From Chara braunii (lineage: Eukaryota > Streptophyta > Charophyceae > Charales > Characeae), in contig BFEA01000381.1 in the NCBI GenBank assembly GCA_003427395.1, forward strand, positions 811,476-875,475: a DNA stretch of 64,000 bases, in the 5' to 3' direction. The first letter of the stretch is position 1. Every line of letters begins with the position of its first letter. The notes beneath the pieces were generated by a model that ran no database searches, had not been told where the DNA came from, and saw nothing but the letters and a program-made list of their open reading frames with translations. The position numbers and the translations under genes are program-made. Positions 45,970 to 55,850 of the stretch are shown piece by piece.

Positions 45970-47345
45970 TACACCGCCTCATCTACAGAAGACGTTTTCG
46001 CACAGTCGACATGACATGTACTTTTCGCAGAGCCATGAAAGCACAAACTCTACCTACCACGATCGTTCTGAATACGAGGTGAACAGAACTGCAAGACAGA
46101 AGCTCATCCAAGCCTGCAGCCCTGCCCCGGATCCGAGGTCCGGATCAAAAGACAGAAGCTCATCCAAGCCTACCAATCCGTGGTTCGGATCAATCCCAGC
46201 AACCACCCCGGAAAGATAGACATTAAATGGGATGTCGTGCGACCGTCCGTGGCTCGGATTAATCCGAGCCACCGCCCAGCGTCTTCGCCTCATTCGGTGG
46301 GATATGGCAGAAGGATGAGACACCCCTGAAATCGAAGGCGGAGCCCGTAGGAAGCAACACGTCCTTTGGGATGTTTGCATTACTGCCCCATGTGCAATAA
46401 AACAACTTAGACAAAAGCCAAGAGTGCCATCCCCAGTTCATGAGACCCGCCTGCACGATGTGGCAGACAAATCAGACTCTTTTGCCGTCGAGCTATGAGG
46501 TTCGGAGTAATCCGGACCACAACAAAAGGTTTTAGTCAGGCGGTTCCCAGACGTCCCGCGAAATGTTCACATTTCGCCGCTCGGAAGGAAAAATCAACAA
46601 CAAATGCCATGAGTGCCCACCTACGGATATTATATGTTGCATTCAGGACGCGTGGCGTGTGCCGCCGTTTTCCTTTCTCGATGAGACATTCCGTCACTGG
46701 GCGTGATACTCACCTCGGGACTCCCGATGCGATGAGGGGTGTGGTTCGGATTGATCCGAGCTACATCACACGTTTAGGAGTGACGCGAAACTGATAAGTC
46801 CGGTGTGAGTGTTGCACTACCCAATGCGGAAGAAATAAACATTGACAAAAGCCACGACTGCCGATCGTCAGTCGTCTGTGGTTGTGGTTCGGATTCATCC
46901 GAGTTACAAACGAAGGCAAAAGCAGATGGGGAGCTATCAGAGTCATGATTTGTGGAGATGTTTACTTCGAAAGCGATCCCCTGTGGCGTCGTCGTCCTTT
47001 CCACTGAGACATTGGAGGGATGCGGTTCCCGTTGAGACTTCCCACGAGCCGAGGGTTGTGGTTCGGATTCATCCGAACTACATCACACGTTCCGTAGTGA
47101 GGCGGAACAAAAACGTCCAGCCTGAGAATTGCATAACCCCTCGTGGGAGACAAAGAACACCGACAAAAGTCATGAGTGGCAGGTTGTCATGGACAGGGGG
47201 TCGCCTCGAAACTCTCGATGGGGGGACATTGCCTGAAAACAATGGGTCGGATGTAAGGGGGGCATAGTCGTCCAACCACGGGCATTGCAAAAGACATCTA
47301 CTATTGCCTTCATCCTGAGCTCGGATGAATCCAAACTCCATCCGG
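45970..47345. repeat. Diverged repeat array, units of ~160-320 bp each carrying one palindrome
   Basis: Between the divergent coding regions, related units share GACAAAAGCCA/GACAAAAGTCATGAGTG phrases, a TTGCA(C/T)ACC-type phrase, and GTGGTTCGGATTCATCCGA followed by (A/G)(C/T)TAC. The first part also has a doubled AAGACAGAAGCTCATCCAAG (about 46096 and 46149). No coding content is convincing here. The position between leftward genes (ending upstream at about 45.7 kb) and rightward genes (starting at about 49.4 kb) suits a shared promoter or replication/regulatory region. Confidence 0.6.
46185..47334. promoter_or_regulatory. Main palindrome cluster (four perfect, three near-perfect sites)
   Basis: Perfect: 46254-46267 (TA centre), 46746-46759 (TG), 46889-46902 (TC), 47063-47076 (TC). 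Near: 46185-46198, 46502-46515, 47321-47334. Here the palindrome is extended, typically GTGGTTCGGAT-NN-ATCCGARCTAC. The central dinucleotide varies while both half-sites stay fixed, the usual signature of a dimeric protein binding site. Confidence 0.75.
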
Positions 47346-47447
47346 AACAAGTTGCACGAACAACACTCTCTCACTCCCGCTGCAATCCCGCGCACGCCTC
47401 CCTAAGCTGCTCCGGAACACGCGGCTGCCATTAATTGGAATCGAAAT

Positions 47448-47870
47448 GTGATTGGCGTGGATCGAGAGCTGATCGTTCCACGAGGCCATTGGTGCGTTCA
47501 TTCAGCTCAGATTTCGAGACTGTATATGGCGTCTCGCGCCCGGTTGCGTGGCGGTTCCTCACTGCTAGCTGCGTGTGCGAGAACGGTTGATGAGACAGGG
47601 AGCGTTCAAGACAACAAAAAAAAGATCGTGATGTCGTCCACAACCGCAATGGACATGTTCAATCACAGAGTCCATCGGAAACGAACTCAAAGTTGGCCCT
47701 TGGCGGTGGGGTGTTGCGGGATCGGTGGTAATCTGGGATGTTTCGGATTCGCCATAGGTATCCGTTGTGCGCAACGGGTCGTCGCTGAACGTTGTGGATG
47801 GGTGGCTTTGCCACTGTTGGCTGTGCGTGCGACACGTGCGATTCCTGTTGGAGGTGCGCGTTTGTCGTGA
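47448..47870 (+). CDS. Hypothetical ORF, weak
   Basis: 140 codons, plus strand, with a hydrophobic Gly/Cys-rich middle (LAVGCCGIGGNLGCFGFAIG) that could be one membrane segment. The opposite strand is also open over much of it and neither is recognisable. Kept only because it is one of the longer frames between the two gene blocks. Confidence 0.15.
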   Translation: MIGVDRELIVPRGHWCVHSAQISRLYMASRARLRGGSSLLAACARTVDETGSVQDNKKKIVMSSTTAMDMFNHRVHRKRTQSWPLAVGCCGIGGNLGCFGFAIGIRCAQRVVAERCGWVALPLLAVRATRAIPVGGARLS

Positions 47871-47893
47871 GGCTTCCTGTTGGACATGGGATG

Positions 47894-48046
47894 ATGTGAT
47901 CAGCGCTGCGACAACACATCATCCAATAGACGTCAACACTGAAGATGGATGGACGGGATCAGAAAGTCGATCGACACGCGTTTTTTCAGATGACGTCTCC
48001 GGTGTTGACATCTATCGGATGCTGTGTTGTCGCAGCGCTGATCACA
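47894..48046. repeat. Inverted repeat, 45-bp arms, 63-bp loop
   Basis: Left arm 47894-47938 begins TGTGATCAGCGCTGCGACAA; right arm 48002-48046 is its complement apart from four or five positions. The arms contain CATCCAATAG / CTATCGGATG, a half-site of the palindrome. A transcript would form a strong stem. Confidence 0.8.
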
Positions 48047-48089
48047 TATCGCGATGTTGAGGACGCCAGGGAGCAACGGCGATGAAACT

Positions 48090-48640
48090 TCGTCCACGCG
48101 TCAGATGCGGTCGTCGCAGGCGTCCGACGATCTTGACTGCGAAAGCCGCAAGCCGTTTCGAATTCCAGACGTCATGCGCAAGATGGTGACGTCAGCGTGT
48201 GTCAGTGGAAGGAAACTTTCGTGGTTGTGAGCTGCGGACATCGCGGACTCAAGATCGCGCGCATGTCGACTCGTGCGTGATTGACGGAGCAGGCGGTGAT
48301 GTAGAAGAAGACTCACACGACCGACTGCATTGTGATATCCTGAGTAGACTAGGCGGAAGAAGACCCGCGAGCCAGGGTCCAAGAAAGTGTACCAACAAGC
48401 GATGTTGAGGACACCAAGAATCGACACGCGTCAGATGCGGTCGTCGGAGGGCGCCAAGAATTGAGGGCGATGTTGAAGACGCCAACAAGCGATGTTGAGG
48501 ACGCCAACAAGCGATGTTGAGGACGCCAAGACTCGAAGGCGATGACTGTGAAAGCCACAAGCCATTGCCAGTCGCTGATGTCATGCGCAAGATGATGACG
48601 TTTGCGTGTGTCACTGTATTGGGTCTTCCGTGGTTGTGAT
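48090..48640. repeat. ~330-430 bp diverged duplication with short GATGTTGAGGACGCCA repeats
   Basis: CGCGTCAGATGCGGTCGTCG occurs at about 48099 and 48429. Both are followed by related TGACTG(C/T)GAAAGCC(G/A)CAAGCC, GTCATGCGCAAGATG and TCCGTGGTTGTGA-like sequence. In the second unit GATGTTGAGGACGCCAACAA is repeated three times (48470-48535). Confidence 0.7.
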
Positions 48641-48734
48641 CGGTGGGTGTCGTGCGGTCAAGATCGTGCGAGCAGGTGGTGGCAGAGAACAAGACGTGCA
48701 CGGTCGAAGGAGCGGAAGGGCAATGGGAAGAGGT

Positions 48735-48905
48735 GGATACATCCGCGCGGGGCCCAAGAAACGAAAGTGGGAGGGAAAGTTCACACGGGATGATGCATTG
48801 GAACCGTCGATATCACGGTAAAATCCGCGCGGGCCCCGATAATCAAAAGTGGGCGGAAAGGTTTGCGCCAGATGATGCGTTGGAACCGTCGATAGCACGG
48901 TGAAA
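48735..48905. repeat. ~79-bp tandem duplication
   Basis: ATCCGCGCGGGGCCC and ATCCGCGCGGGCCCC start two adjacent units sharing GATGATGC(A/G)TTGGAACCGTC and GATA(T/G)CACGG. The first is preceded by GTGGATACATCCGC, a degenerate palindrome. Confidence 0.8.
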
Positions 48906-49400
48906 AAAGGCCAGTCCTCTCAAAATCATGGCCCGCCCTCCCGCAACGGTTTCGGATCGGGCGATTTCATGAGGACGGTCCGTCAAAAAAGGGATCGCCT
49001 GATGTCACAGCCCCTGACGCGGCAGTCCGTCGTTACTGACCCTGCGGCGGGCAGCTGAAGGGCCCCTCAAGCCCCACTCACTCCACTCACCGTTCTCTTG
49101 TCGGGCACCAAACGTATGGGGGTGGCTGTCACACCCATTCGCTGGTGTCATTTCTTCCGTGTGTTGCCTTTGCGACGCGTCCGCCATCGCTCGAAGTCGC
49201 CGGCATCATATCGCAGGCCCCTTGCGCAACCAGGCCCTCGTTCTTCCAGCAATCGTCGACAGCGGGGGGCACTAACGAAAACGTCACGCGGCTGTAGACC
49301 TTGCGCGTCGTCCCATTCGCGCTGTGCTCTTCTTGTGTCGGCTGGAGGCGTTTGTTGACTCGCAGGTCAGTAAGATGCCAACTCCACATTCTTCAGGTAA

Positions 49401-49826
49401 AAGAGGCAACGGTTCGAAGAGTTCAAGGACAAAGGTCTCGACGACAAGCTTTGGAATGAGAGCAGGAAATTTTTCACGGACTCCACGTACGTCAATAAGT
49501 GCCCTAAGTTTTTCGGGTGTCAACACGACAACAACATCAAGAGAACGACGACCCTCATCAACAACCAGCATTTCCCCGCGAAGTGGAAGCGTGTCGTCCT
49601 TTCGGTGATTACGGGAGATCGCGCCAAAGGCAAAAAAAATCCTCGGGGCGTTGATGAATGCATCAACATTATGTGGACGAGGACAAGCGTCTTGACGACG
49701 CTGGCCCAGTTTAACGTCGACCCATTGAGTGCCATAGATCATAAGGAGGCGCTGGGAAAACTAGGGCATCAGCTACGCTCCCACACTTGCGTGCTCGACT
49801 TGTGCGGAACTGTGGACTGTGCGCAA
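49401..49826 (+). CDS. Protease gene, N-terminal block
   Basis: An open frame reading FKDKGLDDKLWNESRKFFTD, KCPKFFGCQHDNNIKRTTTL, WKRVVLSVITGDRAKGKKNP, RGVDECINIMWTRTSVLTTL and IDHKEALGKLGHQLRSHTCV. It is charged and aromatic with regular hydrophobic spacing, a globular domain in appearance, and in the same frame as the next block. From memory it resembles a recurrent charophyte transposon protein; I cannot give it a family name. The minus-strand frame over the same stretch is also open, but less protein-like. Confidence 0.5.
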
Positions 49827-49880
49827 TGAGACTCTGGGGCATTCGCGTCTCTGAGTGAGTTGCTGGGCTTCGTTTGTTAG

Positions 49881-52046
49881 GACTACTGGACATTGGTAGT
49901 ATTCGTTCCCTGCCTGTGGAACCTCTCCTTCATGACATCTGTGTCTGCGCTTGGGGCTACCCGATGCTACACGGGGAAGTGGGTTCGGAAGACAACGGCG
50001 AAGAAGACGCATCAGTTCGGAAACAGCGTCTGGGAGGAGCCGGATGTGATGCACATCCTTTTCAAAGGCGAAGATCCTCGGCTACTGACTCACCCGGTGT
50101 ACAAGGGAGCTGTTGCTGAAGACGACGTCGCCGCTCTCCGTAGAAAACAGAAAGTGACACCCACGGATGTGGAGGAGAAGTCTTTCAAGTCCTTGACTTT
50201 TGTGGACATCGGAAACCTCACCCAGAGGGGGGCTCTGTACAAGGACGACGAGCGGAATCCGAATCAGTTATGCAATCAGCTTCTTTTCTTCTGTGGTATG
50301 GCGGATGCCGTGCTCTTCTTGGGCAAGCCGCACGAGCAAGTGGTGTGGAGTCTGCTTCAGCAGGAAAGGCGCGTCTTGGCCGTGGATGGGGACACAACGC
50401 AGCTCGAATACACCGTGCAATATGTCACCCATGAAGTTTCGTCCAAGGCTTACCCATGCGATTTCGACCAAGTCGTGGTCGAGCTCGTTTATGACCCGAA
50501 CAAAAACATGTTCTTCAAGTTGACTCCGAAGAAAAGGCGCCAGGTCTACTCCTTCCTTTATGGCGAACAACCAAGGTTGAGATTTGACCCGCAATACGGG
50601 GTGCGGAAGGAAGTCGCCATTGCGGTTCTCCAGGGCTACCACGGAGCGAGTCGGGCCGGCGCTGTGAGCTTTATTAAGAGGCTGGAATATGTGTTTGTTA
50701 ACGAGAATGTCGTCGATCCGGCCGATTTCACTTTGGATAACTACAAGCTAGCATTCGGTGAGGAGGACGACTTCAATATCGAGACTGAGCAGGAGGAGAG
50801 CATTGAGGGCGACCTCTTCGATTTGGACGGGCAATTGGCCATCTTCAACGCCCAAGCTTCTGAGTCGCCGTCAGTATGCAAACCGGGGACACCTCTCGCT
50901 ACACCCACCTCGGGCGGCCCCACGCCAGTGTCCTCCTCAGCGCCTGTCAAGAGGGGTGGGTTGTCCCGTCTGAGGAGTTCGCCGGGGGAGCCTATTCGTC
51001 TCACACCGCAGCCCGAGCGTCTTCGACCCGGCCATCCAGTTCGTCCGGACCATCCGCATCTCAAGGCTCCAGCGACTCCCTTCCACATGGGTGACAAACA
51101 TACCTTCTCCACAGCCGAAGATTGGGGTCATGATATCGTGTGGCACCCAGACCATTTCCAGCCTGTCCTTCTTGACGGCGAATGGGCAGTGGCTGTGAGG
51201 GACGTAAGTGGAGGGTGGATATATGACGATTGTTGGGACCTCGAGACATTCAAATCTCGCACCTTCGATGCGGTTTTGGAGAGATTAAGTGAGGTCAATC
51301 GACGACGTAAAGACGACCCTGCTCTGCGCGAATACGGGGACACGCTGTTCGATTTATTGCAGTCAAATAGATGGCTGGAAGTGTCCTCCGCGTTCTACGC
51401 CCTTCCGTCAAGCCCGTCAATTAAGCAAGTGAGTTGGGAGTTGCCTGCGGGCACCCCGCCGGCAGGAGTTGTGAAGCGCAAGTCTCGCGGAAAGGACGGC
51501 GACGGGGATGGTGAAGGCGGCGGGCAACGAGGTACTGGAGGTGGAAGTGAACAACGTTCAAAGAAACAACGGTCTCCGGGGCTTGCAAGCGGCGGAGAGG
51601 GAAAAAAGGGCAGCCGGGAGAAGAAAAAGCCTCGCAGCGGAGAGAACACAAAGCATCGCACAGGAGACGAGCAGGGGTCCGATGTCGACCGCGACGAGGA
51701 CGGTGGGGTTCTGGCGGTGACAGGCAGCACCTCAATGGAGACGGGGAACGACTTCAGGCCTGGGTGGATTACACGGCCTGGCGAGCAGGACCCTGTGATT
51801 AGCTCCACCAGCGCAACACAATATACCGATGCTGTTGGCGGGGCAGTTGTAGCAAAGAATGGAACTTGCTTCGCTCAGCTCCAAAAACGGTTGGCCGATT
51901 GTCTCGGATATATCCGAACCTCGGAGACGACATCGTCGTCCGGAACTCAGTGCCTTCCGGGAAGCGAGGCGACAACATACCACGGATCCGGACAGCGACA
52001 AGCTCCAACCATGTTCGGTTTTGCCTCAAAAGGAAGTTCGGATTAA
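49881..52046 (+). CDS. Protease gene, central block with possible Rossmann-like segment and basic tail
   Basis: Over 700 codons open. The credible protein begins around WEEPDVMHILFKGEDPRLLT (about 50031) and continues through DDERNPNQLCNQLLFFCG, ADAVLFLGKPHEQVVWSLLQ, RRVLAVDGDTTQLEYTVQYV, FDQVVVELVYDPNKNMFFKL and RKEVAIAVLQGYHGASRAGA. Hydrophobic strand, Gly, helix, then a strand ending VDGD resembles the first half of a Rossmann (methyltransferase-like) fold; that is a weak pattern match and no catalytic motif is visible. A Pro/Ser linker follows, then a second domain (WHPDHFQPVLLDGEWAVAVR, GWIYDDCWDLETF), then a Lys/Gly-rich, nuclear-localisation-like stretch (about 51470-51690). The last ~40 codons overlap the next frame and may be past a splice site. 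Confidence 0.55.
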   Translation, partial: DYWTLVVFVPCLWNLSFMTSVSALGATRCYTGKWVRKTTAKKTHQFGNSVWEEPDVMHILFKGEDPRLLTHPVYKGAVAEDDVAALRRKQKVTPTDVEEKSFKSLTFVDIGNLTQRGALYKDDERNPNQLCNQLLFFCGMADAVLFLGKPHEQVVWSLLQQERRVLAVDGDTTQLEYTVQYVTHEVSSKAYPCDFDQVVVELVYDPNKNMFFKLTPKKRRQVYSFLYGEQPRLRFDPQYGVRKEVAIAVLQGYHGASRAGAVSFIKRLEYVFVNENVVDPADFTLDNYKLAFGEEDDFNIETEQEESIEGDLFDLDGQLAIFNAQASESPSVCKPGTPLATPTSGGPTPVSSSAPVKRGGLSRLRSSPGEPIRLTPQPERLRPGHPVRPDHPHLKAPATPFHMGDKHTFSTAEDWGHDIVWHPDHFQPVLLDGEWAVAVRDVSGGWIYDDCWDLETFKSRTFDAVLERLSEVNRRRKDDPALREYGDTLFDLLQSNRWLEVSSAFYALPSSPSIKQVSWELPAGTPPAGVVKRKSRGKDGDGDGEGGGQRGTGGGSEQRSKKQRSPGLASGGEGKKGSREKKKPRSGENTKHRTGDEQGSDVDRDEDGGVLAVTGSTSMETGNDFRPGWITRPGEQDPVISSTSATQYTDAVGGAVVAKNGTCFAQLQKRLADCLGYIRTSETTSSSGTQCLPGSEATTYHGSGQRQAPTMFGFASKGSSD

Positions 52047-53080
52047 TCCGAACCCGGAAGCCAGTACCGTTGAGAGAGCACAGCGGTCTGCGGAACTCGA
52101 ACGGGTGGTCCGGGTTTCCGAAAACCCTGGCGGCGAAATTCGGATTCATCCGAACCAGGAGGACGTGTCCGCCATGACAGACGACCGGTGTCAGGACACC
52201 GTCATGCTGTGCATGGAAGTCCACAAGGAGCTGCAGGCAGACCGTCCGACTGAGGGTGAGTTAGCGACCAGTTTCAATGTCGAGCCCCTCACACTCGGAG
52301 CCGAATGCCTGGTGACGGTACGCGCAGAGTTAGCAGTCTTAAGCGACTCTCCGGTGAAAGCGGGCACGTCGTCGCCGTTGGAAACTTTGGTGGCTCGGAT
52401 GAATCCGAACCAGGGCCCTGTGAGCATGTCCCTCCCTGGTGCAGCTTTGGAGACGACTGTAATTCGGATTCATCCGAGACACACAGGCAAAGGACTTGAC
52501 GGTTGTCGACTTCTGACGACTTTGGACAAGGACGACTCCGCCGACGACCGGATTGATCCGACACTCGGCGACGTCGGGATGGAGCAAACAGTCCAGCCGG
52601 CATACGACGACCCCTTGTACTCCGGCCTTCACGACGAGGAGATGGGAGAGGACGTTCTGAAGAAGTCCTCTAGCGCTGTTGGAGATAGATTTCTCTATTT
52701 GAGTGACGACGATAAAGACACAGCACACGAGGACAAGAAGTTAAGGGGGGGAGAGGTGTTGTTGGACATCCATGGGACCTTGAGCACAACACAATGCGAC
52801 ACAGTGGCGACGGAGGAAACCCAACCTGTCGAGGTTGTGGACGTCGATGCTCTTTGTCCGGAGACGGACATACTAAAATTGCCCGTCATGGACGTGGAGG
52901 ATTTCCGCCATCGGGATGGGGATGAATTCATGCCATCGCCGGTCATCGACGCCGACATCTCGAACCTCTCAAGTTTCCCTATGAGTTTGGAGCACGTCGT
53001 CGCCGCGTCGACGCGCAAGGGGGCGCCAATCGTGTTGGGGCTGCCATCGGTGGGCTCTGGTGACGTCAAAGCTAAGCCTG
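51853..53080 (+). CDS. Protease gene, acidic linker block containing six palindromes
   Basis: An open frame of about 400 codons, acidic and low in complexity. It includes RINPN, RIHPN, RMNPN and RIHPR, which are simply the translation of TCGGAT-NN-ATCCGA in this frame. The block ends at a strong donor (CCTG|GTGAGC, 53080/53081). It joins in frame to 53286 as AKPG-RGARGQTHMSQE. How it joins the preceding frame (to 52046) is unclear: an intron near 51.79-51.88 kb or an indel. Confidence 0.5.
51904..52561. promoter_or_regulatory. Palindrome cluster inside coding sequence (five perfect, one near-perfect)
   Basis: Perfect at 51904-51917 (AT centre), 52038-52051 (TA), 52140-52153 (TC), 52395-52408 (GA), 52464-52477 (TC); near at 52548-52561 (TG). 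All fall in the exon-like linker of the protease gene. The second overlaps the stop of the preceding frame. Confidence 0.75.
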
Positions 53081-53285
53081 GTGAGCACTGTCTTCCTTTG
53101 CTTGCTTCCCGTTCGTCAGCCCGTCCGTGAAGTGTTGTTTGCTTCGTCAATTTCGGGGAGGTGTGTACGCGGCCGCCAACTGGATTTGACGATGTGCTTC
53201 GTGAGGTGCTGTTTGCTTGGTTGCTCTTGCGAAGTTGTGTTGTTGATCTCCTGCTGAACTGTCTGGGTGACTATTTCTTGTACAG
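53081..53285 (+). other. Probable intron of protease gene
   Basis: 205 bp, donor GTGAGC, acceptor CTTGTACAG after a pyrimidine/T-rich stretch. Removal keeps the frame (CCT-GGT-CGA). It has stops in the frame of the preceding exon. Confidence 0.6.
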
Positions 53286-53719
53286 GTCGAGGAGCTCGTG
53301 GACAAACACACATGTCGCAGGAGCCGCCTGCCCTCGCCAGGTTGTTAGTCCTAGTTGCGGGAGGCACTGGTCGTCGCAATGTCACTGATTCGTTTTCTAG
53401 GGAGACTAAACCTCAGGGCCCTCCCAGAAGGGTTGTCGTGCCCGTATTGGGCCCTCGCGCTAGACTCGTTGCAGAGGCAGCGGGTGTTGCTGAAAAAGAC
53501 TGCAAGGAATTCCTTCTCGAGGCTTGCAGGGATATAAAGAAGGACAGTGCTAGTTTAGAATCAGCTGTGTGTGGAAGGTCCAAAAGTAGGGGTGACGTTA
53601 TGCGTGAACTTTTCGGGCCACAGAGTAGCGGTTCTTCGGACCATGGAAGCTAGGACGACATTTTCTCATAGTGCCCCATCCTTTGTGCTTGCTGTGTGCT
53701 GCGGGTGTTTGTTGAACAG

Positions 53720-54422
53720 GGTTTCCTCGAGACGGAAGAGCAGTCCTTGAAGACGTTATCTGCTCCCGGTTGCCGCTCACTATGATCGTCGCGCGTTTAC
53801 CGTCGCACAATTTACAGGTTTCCGTCAAGGATATCGTCGCACGCGTGGATGGATCCGGGGAGCTCAACGATGAGGTCGTCAATTTCTACATGGCGATGCT
53901 ACTGGACGACTGCGGCCGGACTGCTGCTACCAAGAAGACGTACACCTTTAACTCTTTCTTCGCCTCTACACTGCTTTTGCGAGGTTCAGAAGCTGTTTGC
54001 AGATGGGCTTAAGATGTGGACCTCCTGTCTCATGACCTCGTCTTGGCACCAGTGCACAAGGACGGAGAACACTGGAGCCTTTTGGCCATTGACTTCTCTA
54101 GACGTGTTTTGGAAATCTATGATTCTTTCGCGTGTTCGTCATCCAAAGATGACTTCTACTCCGTACTTTTAGATAAATCTGTTAAATTTTTGAACACGGT
54201 GGCAGGTGCCGCCGGTGATAGTCGCACTTTGACCACTTCGCTCGCGAGGTCAGCGTGAAAGGTGTCCCTCTGCAGCACGACGGGGCTTTTTGCGGGGTGT
54301 TCATGTTGATGTTCGCTTCCTGTTTGGCGAGAGGTTTACGTCCACCTTTTGGTTTCTCCCATAGACACATCTCCTCTATCAGAGCTAGACCAGCTTTGGC
54401 GATTTGCGATGTTGGTAGGTAA
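53720..54422 (+). pseudogene. Ulp1/C48 cysteine-protease domain
   Basis: The residues show the C48 order: GELNDEVVNFYMAMLL (the W/ELNDEVINFY helix), TYTFNSFFASTLL, VDLLSHDLVLAPVHKDGEHW with the catalytic His before Trp, LEIYDSF with the catalytic Asp, and PLQHDGAFCGVFM with the oxyanion-hole Gln and the catalytic Cys (TGC at 54291-54293). Thus all catalytic positions remain, although the usual D-C-G reads F-C-G. An in-frame TAA at 54010-54012 sits just before VDLL, and a one-base shift near 54225-54235 separates the Asp segment from the Cys segment. The frame ends ICDVGR at a TAA, but AG|GTAAGC there could also be a donor. The family cleaves SUMO or other ubiquitin-like tags; the substrate here is unknown. 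Confidence 0.82.
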
Positions 54423-55620
54423 GCGTTTATCTTTTTGCTGATCATGTAGTGTAGAAGGGTTGACTTAGAAGAACGAACTCCGGACGAAATTTGTTCCTTT
54501 TCATTTTTTCCGAGAGAGACTGGTGGGTGTTCTCGGTTTGGTTCAGAGCAGAACTGGCTGTCACTGCCAGGATATCTCCGGGTGAAATTGTTATGTCCCC
54601 GGCGTGTTTGTCGTCGACAATATTGTTCTTTCTCATTCGCTTTCAATTCTCGCGAACGTCCCCATTGTTGGGGTGCCTGTTTCGTGATTGGCTTTCTCAC
54701 TTTCGTCATTTTGTGTCTTGTGTGGAGTGATGTTCTGCCCGCATACTCGGATGCATCCGAACTCGAACTATCTCTATGGTTTTCCGCCTCTCTCTTGAAC
54801 CTTCCCCGTCGTCTACACTTATCTATGCATTTTCACTTTGAATGCCGTGAGGCATCGCAGAGAAGAAAATACAACACAAGGGCCTCTTTATACATTGATG
54901 GCCTGTCTGACCCTCCGCGCTGGGTGCTTTTTGGTTCCAACGTTGAATGTTGTCAATTATTTGGCCCATCAAAGCTCCCCGTCTGCACGAGCATTCATAC
55001 ATCCGGTTCCTATTCCATTAGACAATACACTGAAAAATTTGAATGCGTCGAGGGAAGGAAAACCCGAAAGGCGACGCCAATGAGTGCTCCAATGTGACGA
55101 AATTTGAATTAGGGTAGCATGGCTGAAAGAAACAGTTGCATGATTGGGCAAAATTTGATGCAAACAACCACCATAAATTCTATGAAAAATAGAGAACGGC
55201 TGGCCAGAGAGAATCCTGACCAACCCCCAAAGAATATGTCGATGAGGGGCCGATTTTTGACATTGTCTGTTACTATCTTGCCTTTCTTTCACTGTCTTTT
55301 TTTTCTTTCTTTCTTTTTCCGTCTTTAGCGTTTGCACATCATGATTCTCGTTCTCCGAAATCATTACCATACGCATCCCAAATGACAAAACCGAAACAAC
55401 ATCACAATCGTTGCATTGTGAGAAAACCGCGTAGAAAGCCATTAGAAAAACTCAATTTTATCGATCAAACGAATACAGTTCATGTAACATAACCGAATAC
55501 AGTCCATATCAATCGCCCAAAGCCAGAGCACAATGGGATCCGCAATGTTAACCATAGTATGGAACTAAAAACAACCTTATCGAAGAACATTATCATCGTC
55601 ACTGACAAAGAGTAGAGAGT
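54423..55620. other. 3' region of protease gene; no supported gene
   Basis: A 171-codon plus frame (54582-55097) is present. It contains hydrophobic CFVIGFLTFVILCLVWSDVL, but also overlaps frames on the other strand. It has no recognisable domain. It could be a downstream exon or read-through. Confidence 0.35.
54747..54760. promoter_or_regulatory. Perfect TCGGAT-GC-ATCCGA palindrome
   Basis: A single site downstream of the protease domain. Confidence 0.7.
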
Positions 55621-55650
55621 TATGTTGACCGGTGACACCGCCCTCAGAGC

Positions 55651-55652
<2 letters not shown>

Positions 55653-55700
<48 letters not shown>

Positions 55701-55850
55701 GGTCGGTCGGTCGGTCGGTCGGTCGGTCGGTCGGTCGGTCGGTCGGTCGGTAGGTCGGTAGGTCGGTCTGTCCGTCGGTCGGTCGGTCGGTCCGTCTGTC
55801 GGTCTATCGGTCTGTCTGTTTGTCTGTCTGTCTATCTATCTATCTATCTC
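55653..55850. repeat. (CTGT)n / (CGGT)n / (CTAT)n microsatellite
   Basis: Tetranucleotide units shift from CTGT to CGGT, back to CTGT, then to CTAT. Confidence 0.96.

Larger units (their letters stand above)
49401..54422 (+). pseudogene. Giant-element gene ending in a Ulp1/C48-type SUMO/ubiquitin-like protease domain
   Basis: Plus-strand blocks appear to form one multi-exon gene: 49401-49826; about 49.9 kb-52046, same frame; 51853-53080, next frame; an intron 53081-53285 with GTGAGC donor and TACAG acceptor that keeps frame; 53286-53591; a second plausible intron 53592-53719; and 53720-54422, the protease domain. The start is not defined: no good ATG context upstream of 49401. Stops at 49827 and 49878 fall between the first two blocks and probably lie in an intron. 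The protease block has an in-frame TAA (54010-54012) and a one-base frame change near 54225-54235, so this copy looks inactive unless these are sequence errors. Ulp1-type proteases occur in several transposon groups; their role there is unknown. Confidence 0.7.

Noticed and set aside
49363-49397. 31-bp GT-AG intron candidate (and a 26-bp one near 49855)
   Set aside because: Too short for plant-type splicing; probably chance GT...AG matches.
49284-49742. 152-codon minus-strand ORF
   Set aside because: It overlaps the plus-strand block 49401-49826, which is more protein-like and continuous in frame with the protease gene.
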